Origin: Lampris incognitus
Lineage: Eukaryota; Chordata; Actinopteri; Lampriformes; Lampridae
DNA length: 64,000 nucleotides
Assembly: GCF_029633865.1 (NCBI RefSeq)
Contig: NC_079211.1
Coordinates: 144,781,270 to 144,845,269 of the forward strand
Direction: 5' to 3'
Both the position numbers and the translations under genes were made by a program. Of this stretch, positions 1 to 10,720 are shown in pieces. The notes under the pieces are model-generated. The model had not been told where the DNA came from and did not search any database. It saw only the letters and a program-made list of their open reading frames with translations. Position 1 is the first letter of the stretch. The number at the start of each line of letters is the position of its first letter.

Positions 1-82
1 TTGTGCTGGATTATTGATGTTAAATAGAAAAATACATGTCTGAGTGAGCAAAGTCCAATGACATACAGTAGAGCTATTTCAA
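1..82. repeat. Left arm of an 82-bp inverted repeat pair
   Basis: This stretch is the near-perfect reverse complement of 5419..5500; the mismatches cluster around position 62-69. The arms face each other across 5.3 kb that is almost wholly nested retroelements. The left arm may extend beyond the window start. They could be terminal inverted repeats of a large DNA element, or two unrelated copies of one repeat in opposite orientation. No transposase lies between them, so the class is not assigned. Confidence 0.8.
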
Positions 83-125
83 ATGGAGTCTTACCTGACA
101 GAGTGGATTTTCTTTTATTTTTGAT

Positions 126-491
126 TTTGATTTCGAGATACTTTATTAATTCCTGTGGGGAAATTATGCTCTGCATTTAACCCATCCTAGCTGTGTAGCT
201 AGGACAGTGGTCAGCCGCCGTGCAGCACCCGGGGACCAACTCCAGTTCGTCTTGCCATGCCTCGGTCAGGGGCACAGACAGGAGTACTAACCCTAACATG
301 CATGTCTTTTTTCATGGTGGGGGAAACTGGAGCACCCGGAGAAAACCCACCGCAGGCACGGGGAGAACACGCAAACTCCACACAGAGGACGACCTGGGAT
401 GACCCCCCAAGGTTGGACAACCCCGGGGTTTGAACCCAGGACCCCCTTGCTGTGAGGCGACAGCTTTAATCACTGTGTCACCGTGCCGCCC
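126..491 (-). mobile_element. SINE family B, tail type 2
   Basis: tRNA-derived SINE read on the minus strand. The tRNA-like head is at the right (about 425..491) with a B-box-like ggtttgaaccc at 427..437. The shared central region follows, then a LINE-like tail containing ctttattaattcctgtgggg. The same unit recurs at 12473..12836, and on the plus strand at 44636..44995. A (TTA)n-rich tract follows at 492..546. Confidence 0.8.
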
Positions 492-546
492 TTTATTATT
501 ATTATGATTATTATTATATATTATGATTATTATTGATATTATTACT
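492..546. repeat. (TTA)n/(TTATGA)n simple repeat
   Basis: AT-only imperfect trinucleotide tract between the SINE head and the SINE tail fragment at 547. A similar tract follows the related SINE copy at 12837..12886. Confidence 0.85.
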
Positions 547-671
547 GTGATGGCCTGGCGGCCTGTCCAGGGTGTCTCTCCGCAGCCGCCGCCCAATGAC
601 TGCTGTAATAGGCTCCAGCATCTGCGCAACCCTGAGAACAGGATAAGCGGTTTAGATAATGGATGGATGGA
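547..671 (+). mobile_element. SINE family B tail type 1 fragment
   Basis: Only the 3' part is present, including ggcctgtccagggtgtctc and gataagcggtttagataatgg, and it ends in (ATGG)n. The tRNA-like head is missing. The same tail is seen in full copies at 1336..1676 (minus) and 58785..59158 (plus). Confidence 0.8.
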
Positions 672-1335
672 CTATTGACTAGTTCTGTCCCTGCTTATTT
701 TAAGAATGCAATTGTTCAACCCCTTATGGGAAAGAAAAAAAACCCCTTTAGCCTGCTGGATAATTTCAGACCAATTTCCAAACTGCTCTTGCTTTCCATG
801 GTTCTCAACAAAAGTTGTTGCTGAACAATCGATTTCTTTTTTAAACAGAAGTGAACTCTTTGAGACATTTCAGTCAGGATTTTGTGCAACCCACTGTATA
901 TAGAGACTGCACTCCTTAAAGTGATGATCTGCTGGATGCCACTGATGCCGGAAAAGCTGTTAGATGTAAGTGCTGCATTTGAAACTGTTGATCATTTTGT
1001 TTAATTGGAACATCGCAAACACTGGGTTGGCATCTCTGGTTCAGTTTTAAAATGGTTTTACTCATACTTGTAAGATAGATATTTTCTAAGGTAGCCACTG
1101 GAAAGTCATGGTTATCCTCTGTAAAGATGACCTGTAGGGTTCCCCAGGGGTCTCTCCTTGGACCACTCTTGTTTTCTCTACATGTTACCCCTGGGGCATG
1201 TCATTTGCAGGCATAATGTGCGCTTCCATTTCTATGCAGATGACACTCAATTGTAACTCTGTTTGATTTCAACGAAATTGATACACTTCATGACTGCATG
1301 CATGACCTCAAATGCTGGATGGGCCAGCATGTCCA

Positions 1336-1676
1336 TCCATCCATCCATCCGTTATCTGAACCACTTATCCTGCTCTCAGGGTCGCGGGGATGCTGGAGCC
1401 TATTCCAGCAGTCATTGGGCGGCAGGCAGGGAGACACCCTGGACAGGCTGCTAGGCCCCCCACACACACCACACACCACACACACACATTCATACATGTC
1501 TTTGGACTGTGGGAGGAAACCGGAGCTCCCGGAGCAAACCCACACAGACACGGGGAGAACATACAAACTCCACACAGAGGACGACCCGGGATGACCCACC
1601 AAGGTTGGACTACCCCGGGGCTTGAACCCAGGACCTTCTGGCTGTGAGGCGACCGCGCTAACCACTGTGCCACCGG
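1336..1676 (-). mobile_element. SINE family B, tail type 1, inserted in LINE copy 1
   Basis: Full SINE on the minus strand, running from a (TCCA)n tail at the left to a tRNA-like head at the right (gcgaccgcgctaaccactgt). It is flanked by a 13-bp target-site duplication, gccagcatgtcca (1323..1335) and gccagaatgtcca (1677..1689), with one mismatch. Removing it rejoins the LINE reverse transcriptase. Confidence 0.88.
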
Positions 1677-2480
1677 GCCAGAATGTCCAGCAGCTAAATA
1701 CTGATAAGACTGAGGTACTTCCCATTGGCCCTGACACAGTTTATGCTAATACTTCAAAACATCTGGGCTCTCTGTCTCAAAACATAGCCCAAAACTGCAA
1801 AATTTTGGTGTCAACTTTGATAACCACCTCAGTTTGAACAAGCATGTTAACTCAGTTGTCCAGGCATGTTTTTTTGCAGCTCAGGTGACTCTCCTAGATC
1901 AGTTCAATTTCATCCAGTAGAAATTTAGAGACTTTTATAGTATATGCTTTTTTTTTTACTTGTTTGGACTATTATAACTCCTTCTACACATCTCTGAGTC
2001 AACAGAGTCTACATAAATTACAACTTGTCCAAAATGCAGCAGCCAGACTCCTCACCAAAACCAAAAAATGAGAGCATATTACTCCTATTTTAGCTTCTCT
2101 CCTTCGGCTCCCGGTAAATTTAAGAATTAATTTAAAGATATTATTGTTAACTTTTAAGGCCCACTTTGGACTCGCACCCAAGTACATTTCAGATTTTTTA
2201 CTACCATCATTCAAATCATTTTTATGCTGGCGACACTCAGTTATACATGCCACTAAAAAACCACAGGTCCCTGTGCCCTAGCAAATCTCACAACTTGCCT
2301 CTCTAACATTAAATCCTGGATGTCCGAAATTTTTCTTAAATTTAACGATAGTAAGTCTGAGGTCATATTGTTCGGTCCCCCGAATTCCATCAGCCCTTTC
2401 AGTATTAATCTTGGTGGTCTGTAAGGTAGTCTTAAGCAGGCTGCTATGAATTTTGGGGTAATATTCAACGCTAACCTCAG

Positions 2481-2633
2481 GAAGGGCATCCACCGTAAAA
2501 TTTTGCCAAATCATTATGCAGACTGACAAGACCACCATCGGTGCTGTGCTCTCACAGGGTACCAATGGAAACTACCAAATCCGCTGTGGCGACCCCTGGG
2601 AAACAGGGAACAAGCCAAAAGAAGAAGAAGAAA
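2481..2633 (+). mobile_element. RTE-type LINE 3'-end fragment with perfect 18-bp TSD
   Basis: A 153-bp insertion ending in ctgtggcgacccctgggaaa and a (GAA)n tail. The direct repeat attcaacgctaacctcag occurs at 2463..2480 and again at 2634..2651, a perfect target-site duplication. The same 3' end is seen around 45355..45985. The RTE assignment rests on the tail motif. Confidence 0.9.
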
Positions 2634-3278
2634 ATTCAACGCTAACCTCAGTTTTGATAATCAAATTAAACATGTTGTTCAGTCATGCTTTCCCCAGAAA
2701 ATTGGGTCATTTTTATTAATTGCCAATCTGCAAAAAGTTGTATATGCTTTTATCTATTCTCATCTTGATTATTGCGACCCACTTTACTCGGTTATCAGCA
2801 AGGGCTCCCTCCACTGTCTGCAGTTGGTACAAAATGCTGCTGCTCGGCTCATTGCCGGGACAAAAAAGCATGACCATATCCCTCCTGTGCTTGCCTCCCT
2901 ACACTGGCTTCCTGTTATATTTTGGATTGATTTTAAATTTGCATTGCTCCCTTTTAAGGGCTTAAAGGTCTTGCTCCTACTTACATTTCCAATTTATTGA
3001 CCTGGTATATGCCCTCTCGACCATTACGATCCGCAGATGGAGCCCTGCTGGTTATTCCCAGGTCTCGGTTTGTCACAAAGGGTGATCGGCTTTTGCTGTT
3101 AGAGTCCCTTCCATTCAACTAAGACAAACCCAGTCTCTAGCTTCTTTTAAATCTAATCTTAAAACTTTTCTTCTTATGAAAACTTTTAAAAATGTTCGAT
3201 ATATGTTTTTGTTTATGTACACTTTTTATTTTCACTCTTACTAATTTTGTAACTGTTTTGATTAACAAATTGCTTTCT

Positions 3279-3715
3279 GGGCATCCAGGTGGCGTGGCGG
3301 TCTATTCCGTTGCCTACCAACACGGGGATCACTGGTTCGAATCCCCGTGTTACCTCTGGCTTGGTCGGGCATCCCTACAAACACAATTCGCTGTGTCTGC
3401 GGGTGGGAAGCCGGAAGTAGGTATGTGTCCTGATCGCTGCACTAGTGCCTCCTCTGGTCGGTTGGGGCGCCTGTTCAGGGTGGAGGGGGAACTGAGGGGG
3501 AATAGCGTGATCCTCCCACGCGCTACGTCCCCCTGGCAAAACTCCTCACTGTCAGGTGAAAAGAAGCAGCTGGTGACTCCACATGTATTGGAGGAGGCAT
3601 GTGGAGTCGCCAGCCCTCCCCGGATCGGCAGAGGGGGTGGAGCAGCAATCAGGACGGCTCGGAAGAGGGGGGTAATTGGCTGGATACAATTGGGGAGAAA
3701 AGGGGGGTGGACAAA
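3279..3715 (+). mobile_element. SINE family A copy 1
   Basis: A 437-bp tRNA-derived SINE. The tRNA-like head has an A-box-like ggtggcgtggcgg and a B-box-like ggttcgaatcc near 3331. A unique body follows, then a 3' end with ggggagaaaaggg. It is flanked by a perfect 15-bp duplication, aacaaattgctttct, at 3264..3278 and 3716..3730. Confidence 0.93.
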
Positions 3716-4392
3716 AACAAATTGCTTTCTTCCTTTCTGCTCTTATTTTATGGTTATATTTCTTAGTGCTTTTTTTTAATTCTCTTACAATATATATATT
3801 TTTTTAATGTAACCATTTTATCCTGTTCTGTGAAGCACTTTGTAGCATTATTTATAAAAGTGCAATATAAATAAGTTTATTATTATACATGCCCGGTTGC
3901 AACCTGAGATCCTCAACCAAGGCCCTGCTAGCCATTCCACAATGTAGGCTGAAGACAAGGGGTGACCGGGCTTTTTTTCTGTTCGGGCCCCTGCACTCTG
4001 GAACAACCTCCCTGAGGAGATCAGACTGGCCAGCTCCTTATCCTCCTTTAAATCAACCTTGAAAACATACTTTTATAAGTGTGCTTATTCAGGATTTATG
4101 GTCTGAATTTATCATTTATTTATCTTGCTTATATTGTATTACTATTTATTTAATGATTATTAATTATTTTAATTATTTTACATTTTTTATTGCACTTATT
4201 CTTTTTATATTGTTTTTCCTCATGCAGCTCCTCTTGCTTTTATATTTCATTCTCAATGTTGTTTATATTTTAAACTATTTTTAAATTGTTATTATCATTG
4301 TTTGGTGACCATTTTTTAAATTTGGTCTCGTAAAGCACTTTGTAACTTTGTTATAAAAAGTGGGAGATAAATAAAGTTATTATTATTTATTA

Positions 4393-5418
4393 AAGCTAAA
4401 TTTGAAGCGATGATTTACAACATTCCTGCTTTCCCAAATATCACAAAAGGCTGCACCTAAGTGTCTACTCAAGCCAAATAAATTCTTGAAATATCAAAAA
4501 AATGCATTTCTGATCTCTGGACAGACCATCAGTCTCCAGCTCAGAGTAAAGCAGATGATATTTCTCATAAACATAGCAAAGATTATAAATTGTTTCCATG
4601 GACACGTGGGCTTAAAATTATAGCTCAGCTATCTGTTAATATCTGCTTCTACTTCATATCCAGGTGGACCGTGTCGGTATAGGGTAGAGTATCAAGCAGT
4701 GGATCAACATAAAATACACCATGAAAAGATGGTAAGAGACCCTGATGGAGTCCTTCCAATCCAGTATTCAGGTGGCATTTTCCCATATTACATTGTTGAC
4801 CATGGTATAAATAAAAGCTGATGCCCCTGCCAGTCAGAGAAATTGATAACTGGAGAGAAAATGGGAAAGCAGATGGCGCCGAGCGCTTTAATATATGTGT
4901 TTCTCTTTGCTCCAGGGGATGTAATTCTCAACAGTTTTCAACAGTTCTCAACTCTAGTCAAAGAGCAGACCTTATGGTGAGGGTAAGTCACATATCAGGG
5001 AGTAACTATAGCTTTGCAAAAAATATAAATCAAAATGATGCACTTCATACATATGTCAATAAACATAATCCAGATGAACTGATTCAACCTTCTTTGAAAA
5101 TGATACACTGCATAAAATTGTCATCAATTATCCCAGTGTCACAGAGACCTCTTTTAGAGATAAATAATTTAGAGATAAGTAATTGTTTTATCTGGTCTAA
5201 AAGCGTTGTGGACTCCAGGCAAACTGGAACATTGGACACTGCAAAACGAGAACACAGCATTACATTAAATTATTAAGCCTTGTTAGTAATCCCAGTGATT
5301 TTCATACAGTCAGTGGCACGGTGCTGAAGGCTACCCTTGGCCTTTACTGCTTGGGGGATAATGCATCACAAGCTGCATGTGATCGCATTTGATCCACATC
5401 ACATTTGATGACTTAAAG
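4393..5418. other. AT-rich stretch without a recognised gene
   Basis: No coding or repeat signal that I can name. It contains only short ORFs, the longest being 151 codons at 4821..5276 with no recognisable motif. It lies between the LINE nest and the right inverted-repeat arm. Confidence 0.6.
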
Positions 5419-5500
5419 TTGAAATAGCTCTATACTTGGTCATTGGACTTTGCTCACTCAGACATGTATTTTTCTATTTAACATCAATAATCCAGCACAG
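5419..5500. repeat. Right arm of the 82-bp inverted repeat pair
   Basis: Reverse complement of 1..82, with a few mismatches near one end. The homology stops sharply at 5419, where the left arm gives way to unrelated sequence after position 82. Confidence 0.8.
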
Positions 5501-5710
5501 TTCTCAGAGGAGAGTTAACTTCTATCACATTTTCAGAGAAATGCCTTAATCCATGCTAAATCCAATTTCCTCCAGTATTCCCTTATTTTATGACAAGGCT
5601 GGATTTATACATGCAAAACATATTAGGCGATAGGACCAAAACCCTCAGTGAACAATGACCTCTATTGAGTTCTGACTTATTGACCTAATCAATCAAAATT
5701 TGCTGAATTT

Positions 5711-6143
5711 GTCCGGGTGGCATGGCGGTCTATTCCATTGCCTATCAACACGGGGCTCACCAGTTCAAATCCCCGTGTTACCTCCAGCTTGGTTGGGTGT
5801 CCCTACAGACACAATTGGCCATGTCTGTGGGGGGGGGTATGTGTCCTGGTTGCTGCACTAGCGCCTCCTCTGGTCGGTCGGGGCGCCTGTTCAGGGGGGA
5901 GGGGGAACTGGGGAGGATAGTGTGATCCTCCCACGCGCTACGTCCCCATGGTGAAACTCCTCATTGTCAGGTGAAAAGAAGTGGCTGGCGACTCCACATG
6001 TGTCGGAGGAGGCATGTGGTAGTCTGCAGTCCTCCCTGGATCAACAGAGGGGGTGGAGCAGCGACCGGGACGGCTCGGAAGAGTGGGATAATCGGCCAAG
6101 TACAATTAGGGAGAAAAAGGTGGAAAAATCAACAACAACAACA
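5711..6143 (+). mobile_element. SINE family A copy 2
   Basis: Same head, body and 3' end as the copy at 3279. It ends in a (CAA)n-rich tail. The target-site duplication is aaaatttgctgaattt (5695..5710) and aaaattcgctgaattt (6144..6159), 15 of 16 bases identical. Confidence 0.92.
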
Positions 6144-6159
6144 AAAATTCGCTGAATTT

Positions 6160-6776
6160 ACAAAACCTTCTAAAGTAAGATTTTAAATTATGCAAATATT
6201 TTACTGTAAATGTGCTACAAGAAGTTTTTCGCCGATTATCAGTCTCAATTTAATTTTGATGCCTCTATGTGACCAACATGAACAAATGAGACCATCGGCA
6301 AGACGATTAGATATTGCTTTACAATGATTCCTCATGCTTATCTCCGGGTCAGATTATCTGCGAAATCTGATGAAAAAACATGTAGCACGGAGACAGGATG
6401 CATAGCCACAATTAGAGACACATTACGTCATCGTTGTTTATCTTGCAAACCACCTTCTTTTCTAAAATGCCACTAAATGTCTCACTTTTGTCTCCAAATC
6501 AGAAGCAAGAGCTACCAAAGGGTGAACGTAGATCTTTGCTGCAACAATCAAGTCATTCTTCCACAAAACACTACAGCTTTAATCGACAGCATCACGCAAA
6601 ATCAACGAAAGTCCAAAACTTTTGCAGCTTTAATGTGTGGCAATACAGTTTTATTCCATCAAATATGTTCATAGAATATACAGCCAGTTCATATCTGAAA
6701 TTGTTAGATGTAGATATACAAACATTGATCCTTTACTCAGACACATTATGACAGCAAGCAGGAGAAAGACGCTTAC
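6160..6776. other. Presumed intron 2 of the tmem132 gene
   Basis: AT-rich sequence downstream (in gene direction) of the tmem132 exon donor site. No further tmem132 exon is visible here or to the window start, so the following exon lies outside the window. Confidence 0.6.
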
Positions 6777-7656
6777 CGTAGCGTGAAGTTGAGCAGCTGG
6801 GCAGAACTGGCCATGAGTATGTAGAAGGTGGCAATATCAGTTTTCTTCAAAGGTTTGGAAGAGGTCCGTATAACTATGGCGTTGCCAAGCTTGAGTCGAG
6901 AGAGGGTTGCCATTCCTTTGGGCACTTGGAGGAGACGTACACTGCCTATCCTCTGCATGGGGGTCTGAGGAACATACTCAGCTTGCTGTTCTGGGCTGCC
7001 CCAGCGCCCTCCATTCAAGACGTGACACCTCCCGTTGACTCTGGGCTGAGCCTGGTAGTACAGCTCCACAGGGTTCCCAGCAGATGGGTCCTGTCTCTCC
7101 CTACTGGTACTCTCTGCCCCTGGAGCGAACCAACTTGGCACAGGCGCCAGCTCGGCCATGCAGGTGCCCCTCTCCCCACCCATGGCACAGGATCCCCTCA
7201 CTTCCTGTGTTTGCCAGAAAGCATACACTGTCACACAGGGGAGCTCGTCTGTGGCCCCATCACCCCTGCCCCACTCCCTTCCTGCCACATAGAACAGCAC
7301 CCGCACTTTGGGCTTGGTGGAGAAAACCCTTGGGGTCAGCACGAAGGACTGGATTTTCCAGTTGTAAGTAAAGACCCCTGGGGCATTGAAGAGCGGCACA
7401 GACTGGACAAGGTCGAGGGGCACAGGCTGCTCTGTAGACATGGAACCATAAGTTGCATTAACAGCTGGCTGGCGACTGGCTCTCAAGATGACAAAGGGCT
7501 GTGTGTGACTCTGCATGCTAGAGTTCCTCATGAAGTCTTGCCCAGCCTCCTTCAGGAGAAAGTAGTCTGCGTCCCGCACCTCATAGCTGACAGGCAAGAA
7601 AACCGGGAAAGGCACTGGGCTCTTCGTGCTGTCTGTCATCTCTTGACTGTCCAAGT
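6777..7656 (-). CDS. tmem132d: TMEM132 family protein, N-terminal exon (probably exon 2 of tmem132d)
   Basis: Partial gene: one internal exon of 880 bp encoding 292 whole codons. TMEM132 proteins are single-pass type I membrane proteins of the nervous system with a large extracellular region; this exon covers the family's conserved N-terminal domain (TMEM132D_N). Recognisable blocks include LPVSYEVRDADYFLLKEA, QDFMRNSS, PKVRVLFYVAGREW, EVRGSC, NPVELYY, QRIGSVRL and ending AQLLNFTLR. Possible N-glycosylation sites are NSS and NAT. Splice signals frame it: acceptor tttttatcttacag (AG at 7658..7657) and donor GTAAGC (6776..6771). The 5' intron is phase 1, and the exon ends with two bases of a codon. 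Family membership is seen; the paralogue is inferred from head-to-head synteny with fzd10, as in human 12q24.33. tmem132c or tmem132b are the alternatives. Exon 1 with the signal peptide was not found. The plus-strand ORF across it is antisense shadow. Confidence 0.88.
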
Positions 7657-10600
7657 CTGTAAGATAAAAATGGGACATCACAATATATGTAACTTTATTT
7701 ATATCACAAAATCCTGGGCACAACTGTATCATGATATTACAGATTTAAATGGCCATAGTCAGTTCAAAACTAAAATGGAAGTCCACTGTCTTGTACATGT
7801 AGGAACAGAGCAAAGTGAAACACACAAGCAACTTTGCAGGGACTAATATTCAGAACACATAGAAGTCAGTTTAGGCCAACTGATCAGCTGAATGGGGCAT
7901 CAAATGCTCACACCAAAAGGTTACAGACCTTGAAAGTTCATTTTAAAATTCCCATAGGAGACCCCATAGTAGGAGAAATATTGTAAATTTCTATCAGAGA
8001 AGTTTAGAAGCGTTTCTGAGGCTGCAGCAATAACTGCTAGTGTTTAACTACTGTTAAGTGAAGCCTTTACCAAATACCAGCCAACCAGCCATGAGACAAA
8101 ATCACTACAGCAATCCATGGAGACCCTTTATTTTTTTAAGCAGTTATTAGTATAGAAAATAAATGAGAATGGATAAAAACCAAAATTTTTTTTATAGGTG
8201 GATCAAATTTGTATTTCAAAACGACAGATAAGAGATAGAAAATAGGAGGGACCATCCACTATTGACTTCTCTCAATTATAGTCATGCATACATTGCTGTT
8301 ACCCCTTTCAGCAGCCCAGACTCTCCATTCTTCATTTCATTTCTCATAGTGATATTTGACTCCCAATACAGGCAGTGTAGTGAACACACATTCAGCACAA
8401 CGTTTAAATCAGCTACCAAAAGTCTGGCAGTGAAGCATCCCATTTTGTTCGTGTGAGCTGGCTTTTGTAAGTTGTTTGTGCTGGTATCAGGGACTGTCAA
8501 GTTACTTATAATAGAAAGGAAAAAGGCTTATTGAAACAATATTGCAAAAAGTGGGAATACCAGGCTAGTTCAGGTTTTTAAAACACATAAGAATAATTTG
8601 GCATCAAATTCATTCTACCAGTGAGATCTTCATGCACGTCTCTGAACTTGACATTCTGCTCTTCCCAAAATAATGTATTGCTTTATTGCTTGAATTTATT
8701 TTGGAGTTACAAGCATTATTAAAATAAACTGTGCACGAGCATATTTTCAGGATATTCAGGTGGGCTTCACTTCAACATAGTTTACAACAACAGTATGACG
8801 GCCTTTGGAGATAGGCACTATGTAAGGGCGCACAGTTTCCCCATTAGCCTTCACCAAAGCATTAGAGGTCATTAGTCCCCCGGGGGTAGTAGTTTATGGA
8901 CAACATGACTACTCTGACCGCTACATGACCATACCAAAAAGCTGCTGGAGAAGTTAAACCATAACATAAATTTGCTTCGGATTAGTGCTGGATGATAGGG
9001 GAACATTATTATAACAAGTGTCAAATGGAATTTCATGCAATATCGATATATATCATAATATCTGCTTACATATGCAAAAATACCATATTCAAGGGTCCAA
9101 TTGAGGTTCATTATTTTGATCTGTTTGGTAATGTGAAGAACACTATCAAACCAAACTAGTTTTCAAATAATACTCACTAAAATATTTTAGAACTAATTTT
9201 CTGAGAAATCGAGGGTCCTATATTCTCACTATCATTAATTCAGACAACAAATTGTGTATAATAATATGACAGTATCTGAATGTCATCCCAATACAATACC
9301 AATGAAAGAGAATAAAGGATAATATTTAATTATTGCCCAGCGCTAGCTTGTTGAAAGTCAAACAGAGCAAATCAACAGCATCGGCAGAAGTGTGAAAAGA
9401 TAAGGCTAGAGCTGACTTTTAGTCTTAAGATATAACGGTACAGAGCGTACCACCTACTGTATCAGTGGGGTGGAAATGGAAACTAAGAAAAAGCATTTCA
9501 GCAGGTATAGAAAAGAAATAGTAAGGCCTGTGCAACAAGGGTCGTGGGGGGGCTTTAGGACCAGGCAAAGAGTAATTGTTATGGAGCATTGCACCTCTGT
9601 CAGAGAAAAGAAAAATGACTGTGGAGCAAATTCATGGGCAGGAGGAGGCAGCAAGGTGTGCCAAGGCCATCGCCAAGGCAAAAACAAGTCATTGGATGAA
9701 CTGAGAGGGAGCAGAGGAAGAAACTTGGTGAGAGAGAGTGTTATCTGGATGTGCTACCAATGACTAAAATAGGGAGGAAGAATGCAACACTCATGTTGTT
9801 TGTTGAGAACAGATTAGGAGTAAAGCTTTATTTTGGCAATTATAGCTCTGAACACCTATGGATGAACTGAGATGAACTGAATTTGGCTAATGATGGCTGA
9901 AAATCTGGGTGAAAGCTGCCAAACCCCAGGACACAGAGTGGTCTAGTTTGGCGTCCTAAACCCTAGATGTGAGTTAGCATTTTTGAGCCACTCCTTGCCT
10001 CTTTCTGTATAGGGGAAAAATGAATGGGATGTTTATTAAATGCCTCACGCAAGGTCTGTAGTCTGCAAGCTTGAGAGATTTGGACATTTTGTTTTTGTGA
10101 ACTAAAATTGGTCAGTAAACATTCCATTCATAAATGATGAAGCATTTACAGAGCGTGAAGAGCTGCTAACAAATGGCTAACTGAACAAGAAGGGGCTTTT
10201 TAATAAGTTATTACGCCATTACGCTCAACATGTAAATTAATTCACACCAGTCCACAATAACGCCTGTGTACTTGTGCACTGTCCATGTTAGTGGTGCTGT
10301 TGTGCTTTTCAGTGTGTCAGAATAGATGCTGTATATGCACTCATACACACACGCACTTGCTCGGATTTCGGGAGGGTTGTAACATCATATCTTATTGGTA
10401 AATGAATTCTTCTCAAAAAGCTGAACATGGTACATACCGTTCACATTAGTGGGTCAAATATGACCCTGCAATTTTTAACATTACAAAGCTCTCATAAAAC
10501 AATTATTGGGCTTGAATATTCATTCATAACTATGAAATCTACTCTTACGTCACAAGTGTTTCGAAGGCCAGATCTATCCTTCAACATACCATTTGTTTTC

Positions 10601-10720
10601 TGCAGAAAATGTAAATTCAGCAATATTTGCTATCGTAAAGACACGGGAAATATTATATATTTTATTTATGTATAAGATTATATATAGAATATATACGTAT
10701 ATACATATATGTATGTTGTC
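7657..10720. other. Presumed intron 1 of tmem132; AT-rich, no clear gene
   Basis: The sequence just right of the exon has a pyrimidine-rich acceptor on the minus strand. The rest is AT-rich with short ORFs only, apart from the small minus-strand reading frame at 8756..8887 described separately. No repeat family was recognised. Confidence 0.55.
8756..8887 (-). other. Short open segment ending in a stop, followed by a poly(A) signal
   Basis: On the minus strand a 43-codon open stretch reads SNALVKANGETVRPYI then VPISKGRHTVVVNYVEVKPT and a TGA at 8758..8756. An AATAAA lies about 75 bp further on (near 8682). The composition looks protein-like and unlike the flanking AT-rich DNA. There is no ATG-led frame and no strong splice acceptor at its start. 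It could be the end of a retroposed or degraded gene copy, or chance. I do not recognise the protein. Confidence 0.25.

Larger units (their letters stand above)
2208..3893 (+). mobile_element. L2-like LINE, copy 2, 5'-truncated and nested in copy 1
   Basis: The sequence switches abruptly at about 2208 from the C-terminal reverse-transcriptase region of copy 1 back to the YADD-box region (NHFYAGDTQLYMPL in translation). It then runs through VQNAAARLIAGTKKHD (about 2828) to the tail gtgaagcactttgtagca...(TTA)n ending near 3893. Copy 1 resumes after this. 5' truncation is usual for LINEs. Copy 2 itself is interrupted by an RTE 3' fragment (2481..2633) and a SINE (3279..3715). Confidence 0.72.
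672..4392 (+). mobile_element. L2-like LINE, copy 1, interrupted by nested insertions
   Basis: Degenerate reverse transcriptase of the CR1/L2 group. Conceptual pieces in shifting frames include SISFLNRSELFETFQSGF (from about 818), AAFETVDHFV (from about 975), [12 protein letters not shown] (from about 1139) and VQNAAARLLTKTK (from about 2028). The remaining 3' end resumes at about 3894 with WNNLPEEIRLASS-type sequence and ends in the LINE tail taaagcactttgtaac...(TTA)n at 4331..4392. Many stops and frameshifts mean no functional protein. It is split by a SINE at 1336..1676 and a second LINE at about 2208..3893. The clade (L2/Maui-like) is judged from recalled motif order, not a search. Confidence 0.75.

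Noticed and set aside
3285..3360. tRNA gene-like boxes in SINE heads (here and in the other family A and B copies)
   Set aside because: Each is the head of a multi-copy SINE with a body and target duplication; not a functional tRNA gene.
4640..4810. Exon-like segment with cag before and gtaaga after
   Set aside because: A short open frame is present but the translation is not recognised and the upstream pyrimidine tract is weak.
6926..7846. 306-codon plus-strand ORF
   Set aside because: Antisense to the tmem132 exon; the minus frame has the family motifs and splice sites, the plus frame has neither.
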